From the NCBI GenBank assembly GCA_964565645.1, contig CAZMFQ010000004.1, positions 1 to 64,000 of the forward strand: a stretch of DNA of 64,000 bases, written 5' to 3'. Below the pieces are notes generated by a model. The model was not told where the DNA came from. It did no database searches and saw only the letters and a list, made by a program, of their open reading frames with translations. The DNA is from JAHIQC01 sp964565645. GTDB lineage: Bacteria > Actinomycetota > Coriobacteriia > Anaerosomatales > JAHIQC01. The position numbers were made by a program, and so were the translations under genes. Of this stretch, positions 1 to 9,755 are shown one piece after another (the first letter of the stretch is position 1; every line of letters begins with the position of its first letter).

Positions 1-322
1 AGGTGAAGCTCGCGCCTGAGACCGGATCGGTGTATGCGGGCACCGCGGTCATCAGTGAGTCGCCCCACCCGGGGTGGCACGCCGAACCACAGTTTGATCC
101 CGCCTGGTGATACGGGTGCGTCCCCACGAGACCCCCGACGTGGCATGCGACACATGCCGTGTCGCGGTCCACATCGGGCACCGGCATGCTCATCGCAGCC
201 GCGTGACATGTAAGACACCCGCTGTTGTCGGCAGCCATCGCGCTCCCTGAGAACGCGAAAAGCGCCGCGACCACGATAGTCGCGACGGTGACTGCCCGGA
301 AGACGCCCAGACGCCTAGCCAT
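1..322 (-). CDS. Multihaem c-type cytochrome, N-terminal part only (cut by left edge)
   Basis: Only the first 107 codons are in the window; the gene continues leftward. The ATG at 322 follows a GGAGAGG ribosome-binding site. The product starts MARRLGVFRAV, then has a hydrophobic signal-peptide core ending in a likely SAMA|AD cleavage site, then haem motifs CLTCH, CVACH and CGSACH. It is therefore an exported cytochrome dependent on the Ccm machinery found further right. It is a tandem paralogue of the complete gene on its right. Positions 1-202 are base-for-base identical to 7994-8195, whereas the signal peptide and leader have diverged. Haem binding is clear from the motifs; an extracellular electron-transfer role is inference. 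Confidence 0.9.
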   Translation of the reverse strand, partial: MARRLGVFRAVTVATIVVAALFAFSGSAMAADNSGCLTCHAAAMSMPVPDVDRDTACVACHVGGLVGTHPYHQAGSNCGSACHPGWGDSLMTAVPAYTDPVSGASFT

Positions 323-478
323 ATTCAACCTCTCCTACCCGCATAGTCGGACTCTCGCGATCTGCCCCGGATCGCTCAAGTTCTTGCGCCGTGCTGCCTG
401 CCCCAACGGGCTTGCGCGGCAGTCCTCCCTCGATACGAGCCTCCGTGAAGCCGGGGTACTAGTGGTCCCGACTGCTTA
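323..478 (-). promoter_or_regulatory. Structured 5' leader of the partial cytochrome gene
   Basis: This is the predicted untranslated leader between the promoter and the ATG at 322. It shares blocks with the leader of the neighbouring cytochrome gene, in order: GGAGGCTCGT, AGGGAGG, CAAGCC and GGCAGGC. It also has a hairpin at 357-375 (6-bp stem GCGATC/GATCGC) whose loop contains GGGGCA on the transcribed strand. The equivalent hairpin of the paralogue has a completely different stem sequence but the same loop. I could not match it to a riboswitch class I know. Confidence 0.5.
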
Positions 479-484
479 ACGCGG

Positions 485-514
485 ATTATCGGGACGTAGT
501 GGGGCTGCGAACAA
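485..514 (-). promoter_or_regulatory. Sigma-70-like promoter of the partial cytochrome gene
   Basis: Minus-strand -35 TTGTTC (514-509), an 18-nt spacer and -10 GATAAT (490-485). The -10 hexamer is the same as in the promoter of the paralogous gene at 8468-8496. Expected start of transcription is near 478. Confidence 0.5.
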
Positions 515-653
515 TACTCGCATCATGGGATTCCGACGAACGGTAGGAGTGCGCTCGTAGGATGTTCGACGAACGGTCAGTTATGGAGAGACTGTCGAGG
601 TTCTGTGTGCCAATCACCGCCTAAATTCGCGTGACCAATGGATGAATCGCACC

Positions 654-697
654 AAAGGCCGGACGGAGCGAGGGCTTCAGCGCCCCGTCCGGGCCCT
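654..697 (-). terminator. Terminator-like hairpin after the large cytochrome gene
   Basis: Inverted repeat just downstream of the stop codon at 708. On the minus strand GGGCCCGGACGG pairs with CCGTCCGGCC across an 18-nt loop, with one mismatch or bulge, and is followed by TTT. Position and shape suggest an intrinsic terminator separating the two cytochrome genes, though the U-tract is short. Confidence 0.5.
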
Positions 698-707
698 TGG
701 CGGCCTG

Positions 708-3700
708 CTACGGCCACACCGTTCCGGCCGGTGTCGAGTTGTGGCCGCCACAGCTGGTCCCACAGTCAGCTTCCTGCCAGGAACCTGCGGTGTAGTTCTT
801 CCCGGTGATTCCCGTCAGGCCGGTACTGCGCCATGGGGCGGGGTCGCTCGTGCGTCCCAAGAGACGCGGGCGCTTCCATCCGTGAGGTACGGGTGAGTGA
901 CAGATCGTGCACTTGCCGCGACTCGTACCCCGGTGATCGCTCCGCGTATGGCCGGCTCCGCCCTGGCTCACCACGTTCGAGGGGTGGCACTTGGCACACA
1001 GGTTCGTGGTGTTGCTCATGCTGCCGTTGTTGTTGTAGAGCGTCCCGGCAGTGTAGCTGTTGTCGTAGGGCGTGGTGCCGGTGCGGATCGCGTAGTTGAC
1101 GGCCATCGAGGCACCATGCGGACCGGATGCACCGGTGACACTCCCATGACAATCGGTGCACACGACCATGCTCGTCGGCGTCCATCCGCTGTTGAGCCAT
1201 GCGGTGTTACTGCTCGGCAGCGTGAATGTGTATGACACGCCCGGGAACGATCCCGTCTTGGATCCGGGGTACGTGCTCCAGACCCGGTGGCCGGAGTAGG
1301 TGCTCGAGAACTGCACCCCGCCCGCTGAACCGTTCGCGCCGATACGCTGAACGTGCGGGGTCGCTTCGGTCGAGGTCGTGTGACATCCGTCGCACGCGAT
1401 CGCACCGGCGGCGATCCGACCGGTCACCGTGGCCTTTGCCGGTGAGTACGTCCCGACCGTGTAGTTGGTCGCGTGGCACACCGAGCAGGGCTTGGCCGAG
1501 TAGGCCGAAAGCGCGAAGTGCTCGTTGGCGATGCTGTCATCATGGCAGCCCGCGCATTCGCCACCTGTTGCGAACGAGGTGAACGTCCCGCCGTTCTCAT
1601 GGTGGGCGGCGCCGGAACCCATCTCGACATGCTCGTCGAGGTTCACGCCTGCGTGGCACCCTGAGGTCTGGCAGTTCTTGGTGGGTGCGGTCGTGTTGTT
1701 CTTGTGACAGATCGAGCACTTGGCCGTGGTCGCCGCATGGATCGCGGCTACATCGGTCACGATGTGACACTCGGTGCCGGTCGGGTTGTTCTGACAACTC
1801 GTCGCCGCGGAACCGGCGCCGCCACCGGCCGCGACCGGGGTGACACTCACGGCATCGATGTACAACAGGTCACCGGTGTTGTTGTCGGCATACAGTCCGA
1901 AGCGGATTCCGTCGATGGCCGAGGACAACCCCGTGAACGTCTCAGTCTTCCAGGCCTGAGTGCCCGGATCGGCTGCCGCAGGCGCGTAGTTCTTGAGATC
2001 CGTCCACGACCCTCCGCTGTTGGTGGTGTACTGGACGACCACGTCGTCGGCGGACTCGAGTGTCGCCCAACTGATGTCGTAACTCACATCGACGGTGCCC
2101 GCGCCGCTGTTGTCGATGCCGGTCTTGGTGAGGTACCACCACTGCGGACCGGACCCCGATGCCTCGGCCGCGTACGTTCCTGCGTTCTTGACCGCGGACT
2201 GAACGCCCCATCCGGCGGTGGGTGTCGGCGTTCCGGCGCTCACCACGATGTCGTCTATGTATATGTACTTGTTGTTGGCGGTGCCGGTCGCATTGAGGAC
2301 GAAGCGGAAGTACGTGGTGGTGTTCGTCGGGAGGCTGACGGTCGCCTGCGTCCACGTGCCGACCACCGCGGAAGTGGTCCATACCCGCGTCGACCACGTG
2401 CTGCCATTGGTCGACGTGTCGACATCGAACGAACTGCCGTCGTTGATTCCCGATGTCTGGTACCAGAAGCTCAGCGTCGCACTGCCCGCCGAGGTGTTCT
2501 GGGAGGCGGAAGTGAACGAACGATCCGTACCTGATCCGGCGGAGCGATAGATGCGCGCCGCGCGGGAGCCGCCGTGAACGGGCGTGGTGACGATGGTCAC
2601 GTTCGTCGTGCTGCTTCGTGTCCAGCTGTTGGTGTTGAAGCTGTTGGTCTCCCAGTCCTCGGAAAGGACCTGCGTGCCCGAACCGCCCTGGTTGTCGGCG
2701 GTCGTCCACGCACTGAAGTCTCCTGATTCGAGTCCGTCGGCGAAGCCGGCGCCCATCCCGCCGCCGCCACCGCCGAAGGTGGAGCCGGGGCTGCTCATGC
2801 TCTCAGCCGACGCGTCGTGCGCCGTACCGAGCCCGTTGTGCACGGTCGCACTCGCGTGGCACGCCTGGCATGTCTTGTCCCATGCGCCCGCGAACGCGTC
2901 GACCTTGATCTCGTGGCACGCGATGCACTTGTCGGCATACCCGGAGAGGTTGAACGAGATGTTCGTGGGCCCGTTGTGCGCCGGCTTCATCTCGAGGCTG
3001 TGGCACTGCGTGCAGGCGTAGCCGCCCGTGTTCGAGATACCGGTCTCGGTGCCCGAGGCGGTGTGGTTGGAGATCGCGGGCGTGTAGTGGTTCGCATCGT
3101 GCGGCGTGTAGACATGCGTGCCGACGAGCGTGCCATTGTGACAGGTCACGCACTCGAAGTTGCCTGCGGTCGTGTGGATGTCGGTGTAGCCTCCGCCACC
3201 GTGGCACGGCTGGCAACCGTCAGCGACGCCCGCGTGGATCGTCGTGACCGTGAGGGTCTCGTGGCAACCGCTCGTGGTACAGCCGATGCTCGTGGCGTTG
3301 GTGGCATCGTGCGCGGGCATATGGTTGCTGTTGGTGTGGTTCACGTGGCACTTGGTGGCCGCGGAGGTACCCGAACCGCAACCGATCGTGCCCGAGGCCA
3401 TCGCCTTGTTCAGGTCATGGCAGCTGCCGGACCAACCGTTGGAGTCGGTTCCGGTGGAGGTGCAGCCCCGATCGGTCTTGGCGCGGTTGTGGATCAGGCG
3501 GACATCGTTCGTGGCCCCGGTGTTGTGGCAGCCGGCGTTCGCGCAGCCGTCCGCGGTACCCGTCGTGCCGAGGAGCGCGGTGTGCGTACCGGTCGTGTAG
3601 GTCGTGTGGCTCGTGGTGTGGCAGTCCGCACACGCGTCGTTGGTCCAGCTCGCTGCGACCTGTGCCGCCGAGCCCAACGTCGTGTCGGTGTGGCATTCGA

Positions 3701-6700
3701 CGCACGTGACGGCGCCGACGCTGGTGGTCGCGTGGGCGACCTTGAGGGTGCCTGTGTGACAGTCGGCGCAGGTGTTTCCGCCACCGGTGTCGTACGCGGT
3801 GCCGTCGACCTTGGTCGTCATGCCTGTGGCCGTGTGGTTCGTGATCGCCGGCGTGTAGTGCTGATCGTCGGCCGGAGTGTACGCATGCGTCCCGAGCACC
3901 GATGCGTTGTGGCAGTCGGTGCAGTTCGCGCTGTAGTTGTTCTGCAGGTAGTCCACGAGCGTCGGATCGGTGTGACATGCGGCGCATCCGCCGCTGTGGT
4001 TGGCGAGGTTGCCGTAGGTGGTGTGGCAGTCGGTGCACTCCGTCTGAGCGCTCGTGTGCACGGTCGTGTTGTTCGGGTGCGCGCTGTGGCAGTCGGTGCA
4101 CAGACGCTCGGTCGGAGGACCGCTCGCGTCATGACAGCTCGCGCAACTGCTCGTGATGCCGTCCGCGGGCGTGCCTGCGTGGATCAGATCCACAGCGGTC
4201 ACGTTGTGGCAGTCGGCGCCGGAGCAAGCAAGCGTGTTGGCGGCGTCGTAGGCGCCGAAGTCATGCGCGCCGCTGAACGCCGTGTGCACGGTCGCGGTCG
4301 CGTGACAGGCCTGGCACGTCGCGTCCCAGGCACCGGAGAAGTTGTCCACCTTGAGCTCGTGGCACGCGATGCACTGGTCCGCGTAGCCGCCCAGGTCGAA
4401 GCTCGTCGAACTCTTGGCGTGCTCCGGCTTCATCTCGAGGCTGTGGCACATCGAGCAGGCGTTGCCGCCGGTGTTGGCGATACCGGTCTCGGTGCCCGAA
4501 GCGGTGTGCTGGGCCGTCGCCGGCGTGTAGTGCTGCGGGTCGGCGGGAGCATAGGCATGCGTGCCGACGAGCGTGCCGTTGTGGCAGCTCACGCACTCGG
4601 GATCGGTCACGGAGGCGCGGACGTTGGTCCAGCCGTCGCCGCCATGGCAAATGTTGCAGCCGTCGTTGACCTTGCCTGAGATCGAGGCGCCGATCACAGC
4701 CGGGTCGTGCTGTCCTTGGACGTTGCCGTACTCATGGCAGCTCACGCAGGGACTGCTCGTCGCCGTGTCGTGGACCGCGACGTGACCCGCGGTGCCGGCA
4801 TGGCAGCCCGCCGAGGAGCAGTCGAGCGTCGTAGGTACCGCGTTGTTGTCGACATGGCATGTCGCGCAGGTATCGGTATCGGCGGACGTGACGGCCGAGA
4901 CCGAGTTGGAGTGGATGGCCGCGACATCGGAGATCGCGTGGCAACCGGCGCCGCCGCACGCAGCGCCTGCGGTCGTGGCGTCGTGCTTGGTAGCGGTGTC
5001 GGTGTGCCGCGGAGTGTGGCAGTCGTCGCAGGTCTTGTCCCACGCGGCGCCGAGGTTGTCCACGGCGACCTCATGGCAGACCGCGCACTTGCTCGAATAC
5101 GAACCCATCGTGAACGCCGAGGAGCTCTTGAAGTGCTCCGGTTTCATCTCGGTCTTGTGACACTGCGTGCAGGCGAACCCGGAGACCGTGCCGGCCTGGG
5201 AGCTGGCCGTATGGGTCGTCTCGGATCCGGTGTAGTGCTGCGGATCGACCGGGGTGTAGACATGCGTGCCGACCTCGTCGCCGTGGCACTGCGTGCAATC
5301 GGCGGTGTTCCCCGTGCTCAGGTTGCCGAGGCTCGGGTTGGCGTGGCACACCGCGCACGGGCCATCGGCCGCTGCTGCGTGTACGGTCTGGATGTTGTCC
5401 GTCTCATGGCACTCGACGCACGCCGCGCTGTTCAGAGCGGTGTGGGCCGCCGGGTCGTGACCGCCGTGGCAGTCCGTACATGTGGTCGTGGTCGGCACCG
5501 TGGTGTTCGAGTCATGGCACACCGTGCAGTCCGGCGTGAGGGCGTTCGTGGTGATCGAGTTGTCGTGCAGCACGGCCACGTCGCTCACATCGTGACAGCC
5601 AGAGCCCGCGCACCCGGTGTTCGCCGCGCCGTCGTGCTTCGAGGCCATCTGGGTGTGCTTGGGCGCGTGACAGCTGTCGCAGGTCTTGTCCCAGGGTCCG
5701 CCGAGCGCAGCGACCTTGACGGTGTGACACTCGACACAGCGATCACCGGTGGCGAACGCCGAGGAGGTCTTGTCGTGCTCGGGCTTCATCTCGGTGAGGT
5801 GACAGGTCGAACAGGCGAAACCGCCCTCGGTACCCGCCTGGGAGCTGGCCGTGTGCTGCGTCGAATACGGCTCGTAGTGGTTCGGGTCGTAGATCGCGTA
5901 ACTCATCGGCGCAGGCCCCGCACCGTCGATATCCATGCTCGTGTTGTGGCAATCCACGCACCGGGCCTCGTAGTTGTCCTTGAGGTAGTCCGTCAGCGCG
6001 CCGTTCGAGCGGTTGTGACATCCGAAGCAGCCGCCGATGGCTCCGACGTGCTGGTAGAGACTCGTGAACGTGGAGTGACACGTGAGGCACGCTGCGTTGT
6101 CGGCCACGAGCGCCGGTGTGGCCTGGGTGTCGTGAGCCGCGGCCGGATCGTGATCGAACCCGGCATGGCAACCGGCGTCGTAGCAGCTGCTCACGGTTGG
6201 AACCGCGTTGGGGGTGGTGTGGCAGGTCTCGCAGCTCGAACCACGCGGGTTCGACACCGTCGCGTTGAGCGGGTCGGTATGGATGGCATCGACGGAGGCT
6301 GTGTCGTGGCAGATGCTCGAACCACCGCAGCTCACGTCCATACTCGCCGACCAGTCGTGCTTGGCGGCATACTCCGCGGCCTCGTGAGGCTCACCGGCAC
6401 CCGAGGCGCTCGGCGCACCCGAACCGACGCCGTGACAGGCGATGCAGGTGTTGGTGGTGCCGGGGGTGTCGAACCAGGTGGCCGGCAGGTAGCTCGCGCT
6501 GTGGCAGCTCGAGCAGGTGACCTGAACTGCACCCGGATCGGTTATCGAGCTCGACTTGGCGTGCTCGCCGGAAAGCTCCATCGTGTGGCAGGTCGAACAC
6601 GCGAACCCGCCGGTGCGGTCCACACTCGCCTGGCCGTTGTTGGTGGCCGGGTGGGCGACCGGGGTGTGGTTGTCCATCGTCACAGCCGCTCCGCCGAACG

Positions 6701-8312
6701 AGGCGTCGTGGCACATCGAGCTCGTGCAGTCCTTGGTGGCCGGGAAGCTTGCCGCCGAGTGGCAGGTCAGGCAGTCCACCCCGAAGGAGTTGCCCGAAAG
6801 TTGCGTGTCGTAGGGACGCGCGGAACCTTCCGTGTGGATCACGGAAAGATCGGTGCCGTGGCAGGACTTGCAGTCCGCGCCGTTGGCACCGGCCGAGGCG
6901 TCGTGGTTCCCGTCGACGAAGTCATGCTTCTGCTCGCCGACGTTGTTGTGACAGGGCTGGGGCGCGCCGTCGAGCGTGGTGGCGGTACCGCCGCAGGTGA
7001 AGTCGTAGGCGGCGAGCGTGTAGGGCGCATACGTCGTGTGACACGCCGCGCAGCTGGAGCCTGAGGTCTTGGAACTCGTGCGGCCGTGCTCGGTGAACAT
7101 GCTCATCGAGTGGCAGTCGGTGCAGGCGAACCCGGACTCGGTGCCTACGGTGTGGGTGGCCTCGTGGCTGAACGATCCGCCGTGACCGCTCGACTTGTCG
7201 CCGTGGCAGCTCAAGCACTCGGGCGCGATCGAGTCGGGCACGTCGGTATAGACGCGGAAGCTGTCGACGACCACGTAGGCCGCGCGCGCCGAGGTGTTCT
7301 TCTGGTTGAGGGGGCGCACCGAGATCGTGTGCGAACCGGAAGCGAGCGTGTCAGACGAGAACATGACCGCCTGGTAGACGGTCGAGGCGGAGTAGGTGTC
7401 GATCGTGGCGACCTTGGCCCCGTCGATGTAGACGTCGGCCTTGCCGCGGTAGGGGTCTTTGTCCGAGACCAGATCGACCCTGCGACCGGTGAAGCTCGCC
7501 GTGAGCGCCGAGCCGGCCACGTTGTTGTAGCTCATGCGCGAGCCGGTGTAGACCGAGCTCGCCTTGTAGCGCCAGGCGCCCGTCAGCGTGATGGCCGAGG
7601 AGCTGCCGGTCGGGTCGTCGGGGTTCTGGCCCGCGGCGTAGTTGTAGTCCTCGACGTCGGCGGGCCTGTTGGCCTTGGTGCCTTCTATGTCGTGGCAACC
7701 GGCGCTCGCGCACTGGTTGGTCTCGACACCGGCGGTGTGCTGGGTCTGGTCGCCGCCTGTGACACCGTGGGCGACCATGCCGGTCCAGGGGGACTGCGCC
7801 GGATAGTTGGCGTTACCGGTGGCGGAGTGGTCGGTATGCTCTGCCGAGACCGCTCCGGTGTGGCATGCGGTACACGCTGCGGGGGCGTGGCAGCTCGCGC
7901 ATGCCGAGAAGCTCGCGTCGACGTTTCGGGGCCAACGCGCATCCGAGTGGATGATGTGGAGCACGGCCGGAGAGGTGGCCTTGGAGGTACTGGAGGTGAA
8001 GCTCGCGCCTGAGACCGGATCGGTGTATGCGGGCACCGCGGTCATCAGTGAGTCGCCCCACCCGGGGTGGCACGCCGAACCACAGTTTGATCCCGCCTGG
8101 TGATACGGGTGCGTCCCCACGAGACCCCCGACGTGGCATGCGACACATGCCGTGTCGCGGTCCACATCGGGCACCGGCATGCTCATCGCAGCCGCATGGC
8201 ACGTGAGACACGCACTGTTGTCGGCAGCTATCGCGCTCCCTGAGAACGCGAAAAGCGCCGCGACGACCATCATCGCGACGACAACTGCCCGGACGCCCAG
8301 ACGTCTGCCCAT
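708..8312 (-). CDS. Giant multihaem c-type cytochrome (about 2,534 aa, ~66-70 haem sites)
   Basis: Start chosen at ATG 8312 (MGRRLG), which has a GGAG site and aligns with the paralogue; an in-frame ATG at 8339 is upstream. A signal peptide ends near AIA|AD. My hand count gives 54 CX2CH, 10 CX4CH, one CX3CH and one CX5CH motifs, plus four candidates with long spacers (CX8CH, CX9CH, two CX13CH). A haem module recurs, marked by phrases such as EMKPEH, with a CX4CH motif typically about 70 residues later. Non-haem beta-sandwich-like domains sit at about residues 217-358 and, after a Gly-rich linker (GGGGGGMGAG), about 1854-2167; they resemble CBM/MAM-type jelly rolls (IYIDDIVV). No C-terminal membrane anchor or cell-wall repeat is visible. 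Likely an exported electron conduit; substrate and partner are unknown. Confidence 0.93.
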   Translation of the reverse strand: MGRRLGVRAVVVAMMVVAALFAFSGSAIAADNSACLTCHAAAMSMPVPDVDRDTACVACHVGGLVGTHPYHQAGSNCGSACHPGWGDSLMTAVPAYTDPVSGASFTSSTSKATSPAVLHIIHSDARWPRNVDASFSACASCHAPAACTACHTGAVSAEHTDHSATGNANYPAQSPWTGMVAHGVTGGDQTQHTAGVETNQCASAGCHDIEGTKANRPADVEDYNYAAGQNPDDPTGSSSAITLTGAWRYKASSVYTGSRMSYNNVAGSALTASFTGRRVDLVSDKDPYRGKADVYIDGAKVATIDTYSASTVYQAVMFSSDTLASGSHTISVRPLNQKNTSARAAYVVVDSFRVYTDVPDSIAPECLSCHGDKSSGHGGSFSHEATHTVGTESGFACTDCHSMSMFTEHGRTSSKTSGSSCAACHTTYAPYTLAAYDFTCGGTATTLDGAPQPCHNNVGEQKHDFVDGNHDASAGANGADCKSCHGTDLSVIHTEGSARPYDTQLSGNSFGVDCLTCHSAASFPATKDCTSSMCHDASFGGAAVTMDNHTPVAHPATNNGQASVDRTGGFACSTCHTMELSGEHAKSSSITDPGAVQVTCSSCHSASYLPATWFDTPGTTNTCIACHGVGSGAPSASGAGEPHEAAEYAAKHDWSASMDVSCGGSSICHDTASVDAIHTDPLNATVSNPRGSSCETCHTTPNAVPTVSSCYDAGCHAGFDHDPAAAHDTQATPALVADNAACLTCHSTFTSLYQHVGAIGGCFGCHNRSNGALTDYLKDNYEARCVDCHNTSMDIDGAGPAPMSYAIYDPNHYEPYSTQHTASSQAGTEGGFACSTCHLTEMKPEHDKTSSAFATGDRCVECHTVKVAALGGPWDKTCDSCHAPKHTQMASKHDGAANTGCAGSGCHDVSDVAVLHDNSITTNALTPDCTVCHDSNTTVPTTTTCTDCHGGHDPAAHTALNSAACVECHETDNIQTVHAAAADGPCAVCHANPSLGNLSTGNTADCTQCHGDEVGTHVYTPVDPQHYTGSETTHTASSQAGTVSGFACTQCHKTEMKPEHFKSSSAFTMGSYSSKCAVCHEVAVDNLGAAWDKTCDDCHTPRHTDTATKHDATTAGAACGGAGCHAISDVAAIHSNSVSAVTSADTDTCATCHVDNNAVPTTLDCSSAGCHAGTAGHVAVHDTATSSPCVSCHEYGNVQGQHDPAVIGASISGKVNDGCNICHGGDGWTNVRASVTDPECVSCHNGTLVGTHAYAPADPQHYTPATAQHTASGTETGIANTGGNACSMCHSLEMKPEHAKSSTSFDLGGYADQCIACHELKVDNFSGAWDATCQACHATATVHTAFSGAHDFGAYDAANTLACSGADCHNVTAVDLIHAGTPADGITSSCASCHDASGPPTERLCTDCHSAHPNNTTVHTSAQTECTDCHTTYGNLANHSGGCAACHTDPTLVDYLQNNYSANCTDCHNASVLGTHAYTPADDQHYTPAITNHTATGMTTKVDGTAYDTGGGNTCADCHTGTLKVAHATTSVGAVTCVECHTDTTLGSAAQVAASWTNDACADCHTTSHTTYTTGTHTALLGTTGTADGCANAGCHNTGATNDVRLIHNRAKTDRGCTSTGTDSNGWSGSCHDLNKAMASGTIGCGSGTSAATKCHVNHTNSNHMPAHDATNATSIGCTTSGCHETLTVTTIHAGVADGCQPCHGGGGYTDIHTTAGNFECVTCHNGTLVGTHVYTPHDANHYTPAISNHTASGTETGISNTGGYACTQCHSLEMKPAHNGPTNISFNLSGYADKCIACHEIKVDAFAGAWDKTCQACHASATVHNGLGTAHDASAESMSSPGSTFGGGGGGMGAGFADGLESGDFSAWTTADNQGGSGTQVLSEDWETNSFNTNSWTRSSTTNVTIVTTPVHGGSRAARIYRSAGSGTDRSFTSASQNTSAGSATLSFWYQTSGINDGSSFDVDTSTNGSTWSTRVWTTSAVVGTWTQATVSLPTNTTTYFRFVLNATGTANNKYIYIDDIVVSAGTPTPTAGWGVQSAVKNAGTYAAEASGSGPQWWYLTKTGIDNSGAGTVDVSYDISWATLESADDVVVQYTTNSGGSWTDLKNYAPAAADPGTQAWKTETFTGLSSAIDGIRFGLYADNNTGDLLYIDAVSVTPVAAGGGAGSAATSCQNNPTGTECHIVTDVAAIHAATTAKCSICHKNNTTAPTKNCQTSGCHAGVNLDEHVEMGSGAAHHENGGTFTSFATGGECAGCHDDSIANEHFALSAYSAKPCSVCHATNYTVGTYSPAKATVTGRIAAGAIACDGCHTTSTEATPHVQRIGANGSAGGVQFSSTYSGHRVWSTYPGSKTGSFPGVSYTFTLPSSNTAWLNSGWTPTSMVVCTDCHGSVTGASGPHGASMAVNYAIRTGTTPYDNSYTAGTLYNNNGSMSNTTNLCAKCHPSNVVSQGGAGHTRSDHRGTSRGKCTICHSPVPHGWKRPRLLGRTSDPAPWRSTGLTGITGKNYTAGSWQEADCGTSCGGHNSTPAGTVWP

Positions 8313-8461
8313 ATCGAACTCCGCTCCCACTGTTCGCATCGTGCGGTATGCCCCTACCGCACGAACCTTTGTCGGTCTGCTTCGCCTGCCGCAACCCGGC
8401 TTGAGCAGCCAATGCCTCCCTTGAAACGAGCCTCCTATCCCCGGATGCCCCGGGGGTATTC
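8313..8461 (-). promoter_or_regulatory. Structured 5' leader of the giant cytochrome gene
   Basis: About 149 nt between the predicted transcription start and the ATG. On the transcribed strand it holds: a hairpin CCCCGG/CCGGGG (8439-8455); GGAGGCTCGT; AGGGAGG; a CTGC...GCAG stem enclosing CAAGCC; GGCAGGC; and a perfect 10-bp hairpin (8339-8364, stem TCGTGCGGTA) with loop GGGGCA, directly before the ribosome-binding site. The order and the loop match the leader at 323-478, while the stems differ in sequence. This is a candidate cis-regulatory RNA whose ligand, if any, is unknown. Confidence 0.55.
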
Positions 8462-8467
8462 CTCGTG

Positions 8468-8496
8468 ATTATCGACCGTTTATCACCTCGCTTCAA
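8468..8496 (-). promoter_or_regulatory. Sigma-70-like promoter of the giant cytochrome gene
   Basis: Minus-strand -35 TTGAAG (8496-8491), a 17-nt spacer and -10 GATAAT (8473-8468). This predicts transcription starting near 8461 and a leader of about 149 nt. Confidence 0.55.
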
Positions 8497-8771
8497 TCCT
8501 CGTTAAGCCACCATAACGATAAGCGGTCACAATCCAAGAATCGCAGGTCATCACAGAGCGTGAGCGGTAACCCCAATTTCCCTTCACTCTCGTGGCCTTA
8601 ATGTCGCTTAATCATCCCACAGGATTCCACGAGCGTTGGACGGCTCTTCGGCCACCGCTCCAGACCATGCGCCCGCGGGAGCTTTCGCGTCATGCGCGGC
8701 ACTGTGGGAAACTACCGAGGAGACGAACACACCCCATCCCGGGCGACCCGGGCACACGAGGAGGCACACCG

Positions 8772-9743
<972 letters not shown>

Positions 9744-9755
9744 CGACGGGCGCGA

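Noticed and set aside
4707..7064. Long plus-strand open frame opposite the giant cytochrome gene
   Set aside because: Translation is Arg/Val/Gly-rich and featureless, while the minus strand shows dozens of haem motifs.
708..8312. CRISPR-like repetition
   Set aside because: The recurring short blocks are haem motifs within a coding repeat, irregularly spaced and in frame; no uniform repeats or spacers.
8313..8461. GEMM-I (c-di-GMP) riboswitch before the cytochrome gene
   Set aside because: CAAGCC and GGCAGGCGAAGC look vaguely like the GEMM core, but the conserved GCAAACC and ACGCAAAGCC blocks are not present in either leader. Kept as an unidentified leader RNA.
8497..8771. A gmd promoter in the 5' gap
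   Set aside because: Several A/T-rich hexamers occur near 8600, but no pair with acceptable spacing could be defended.
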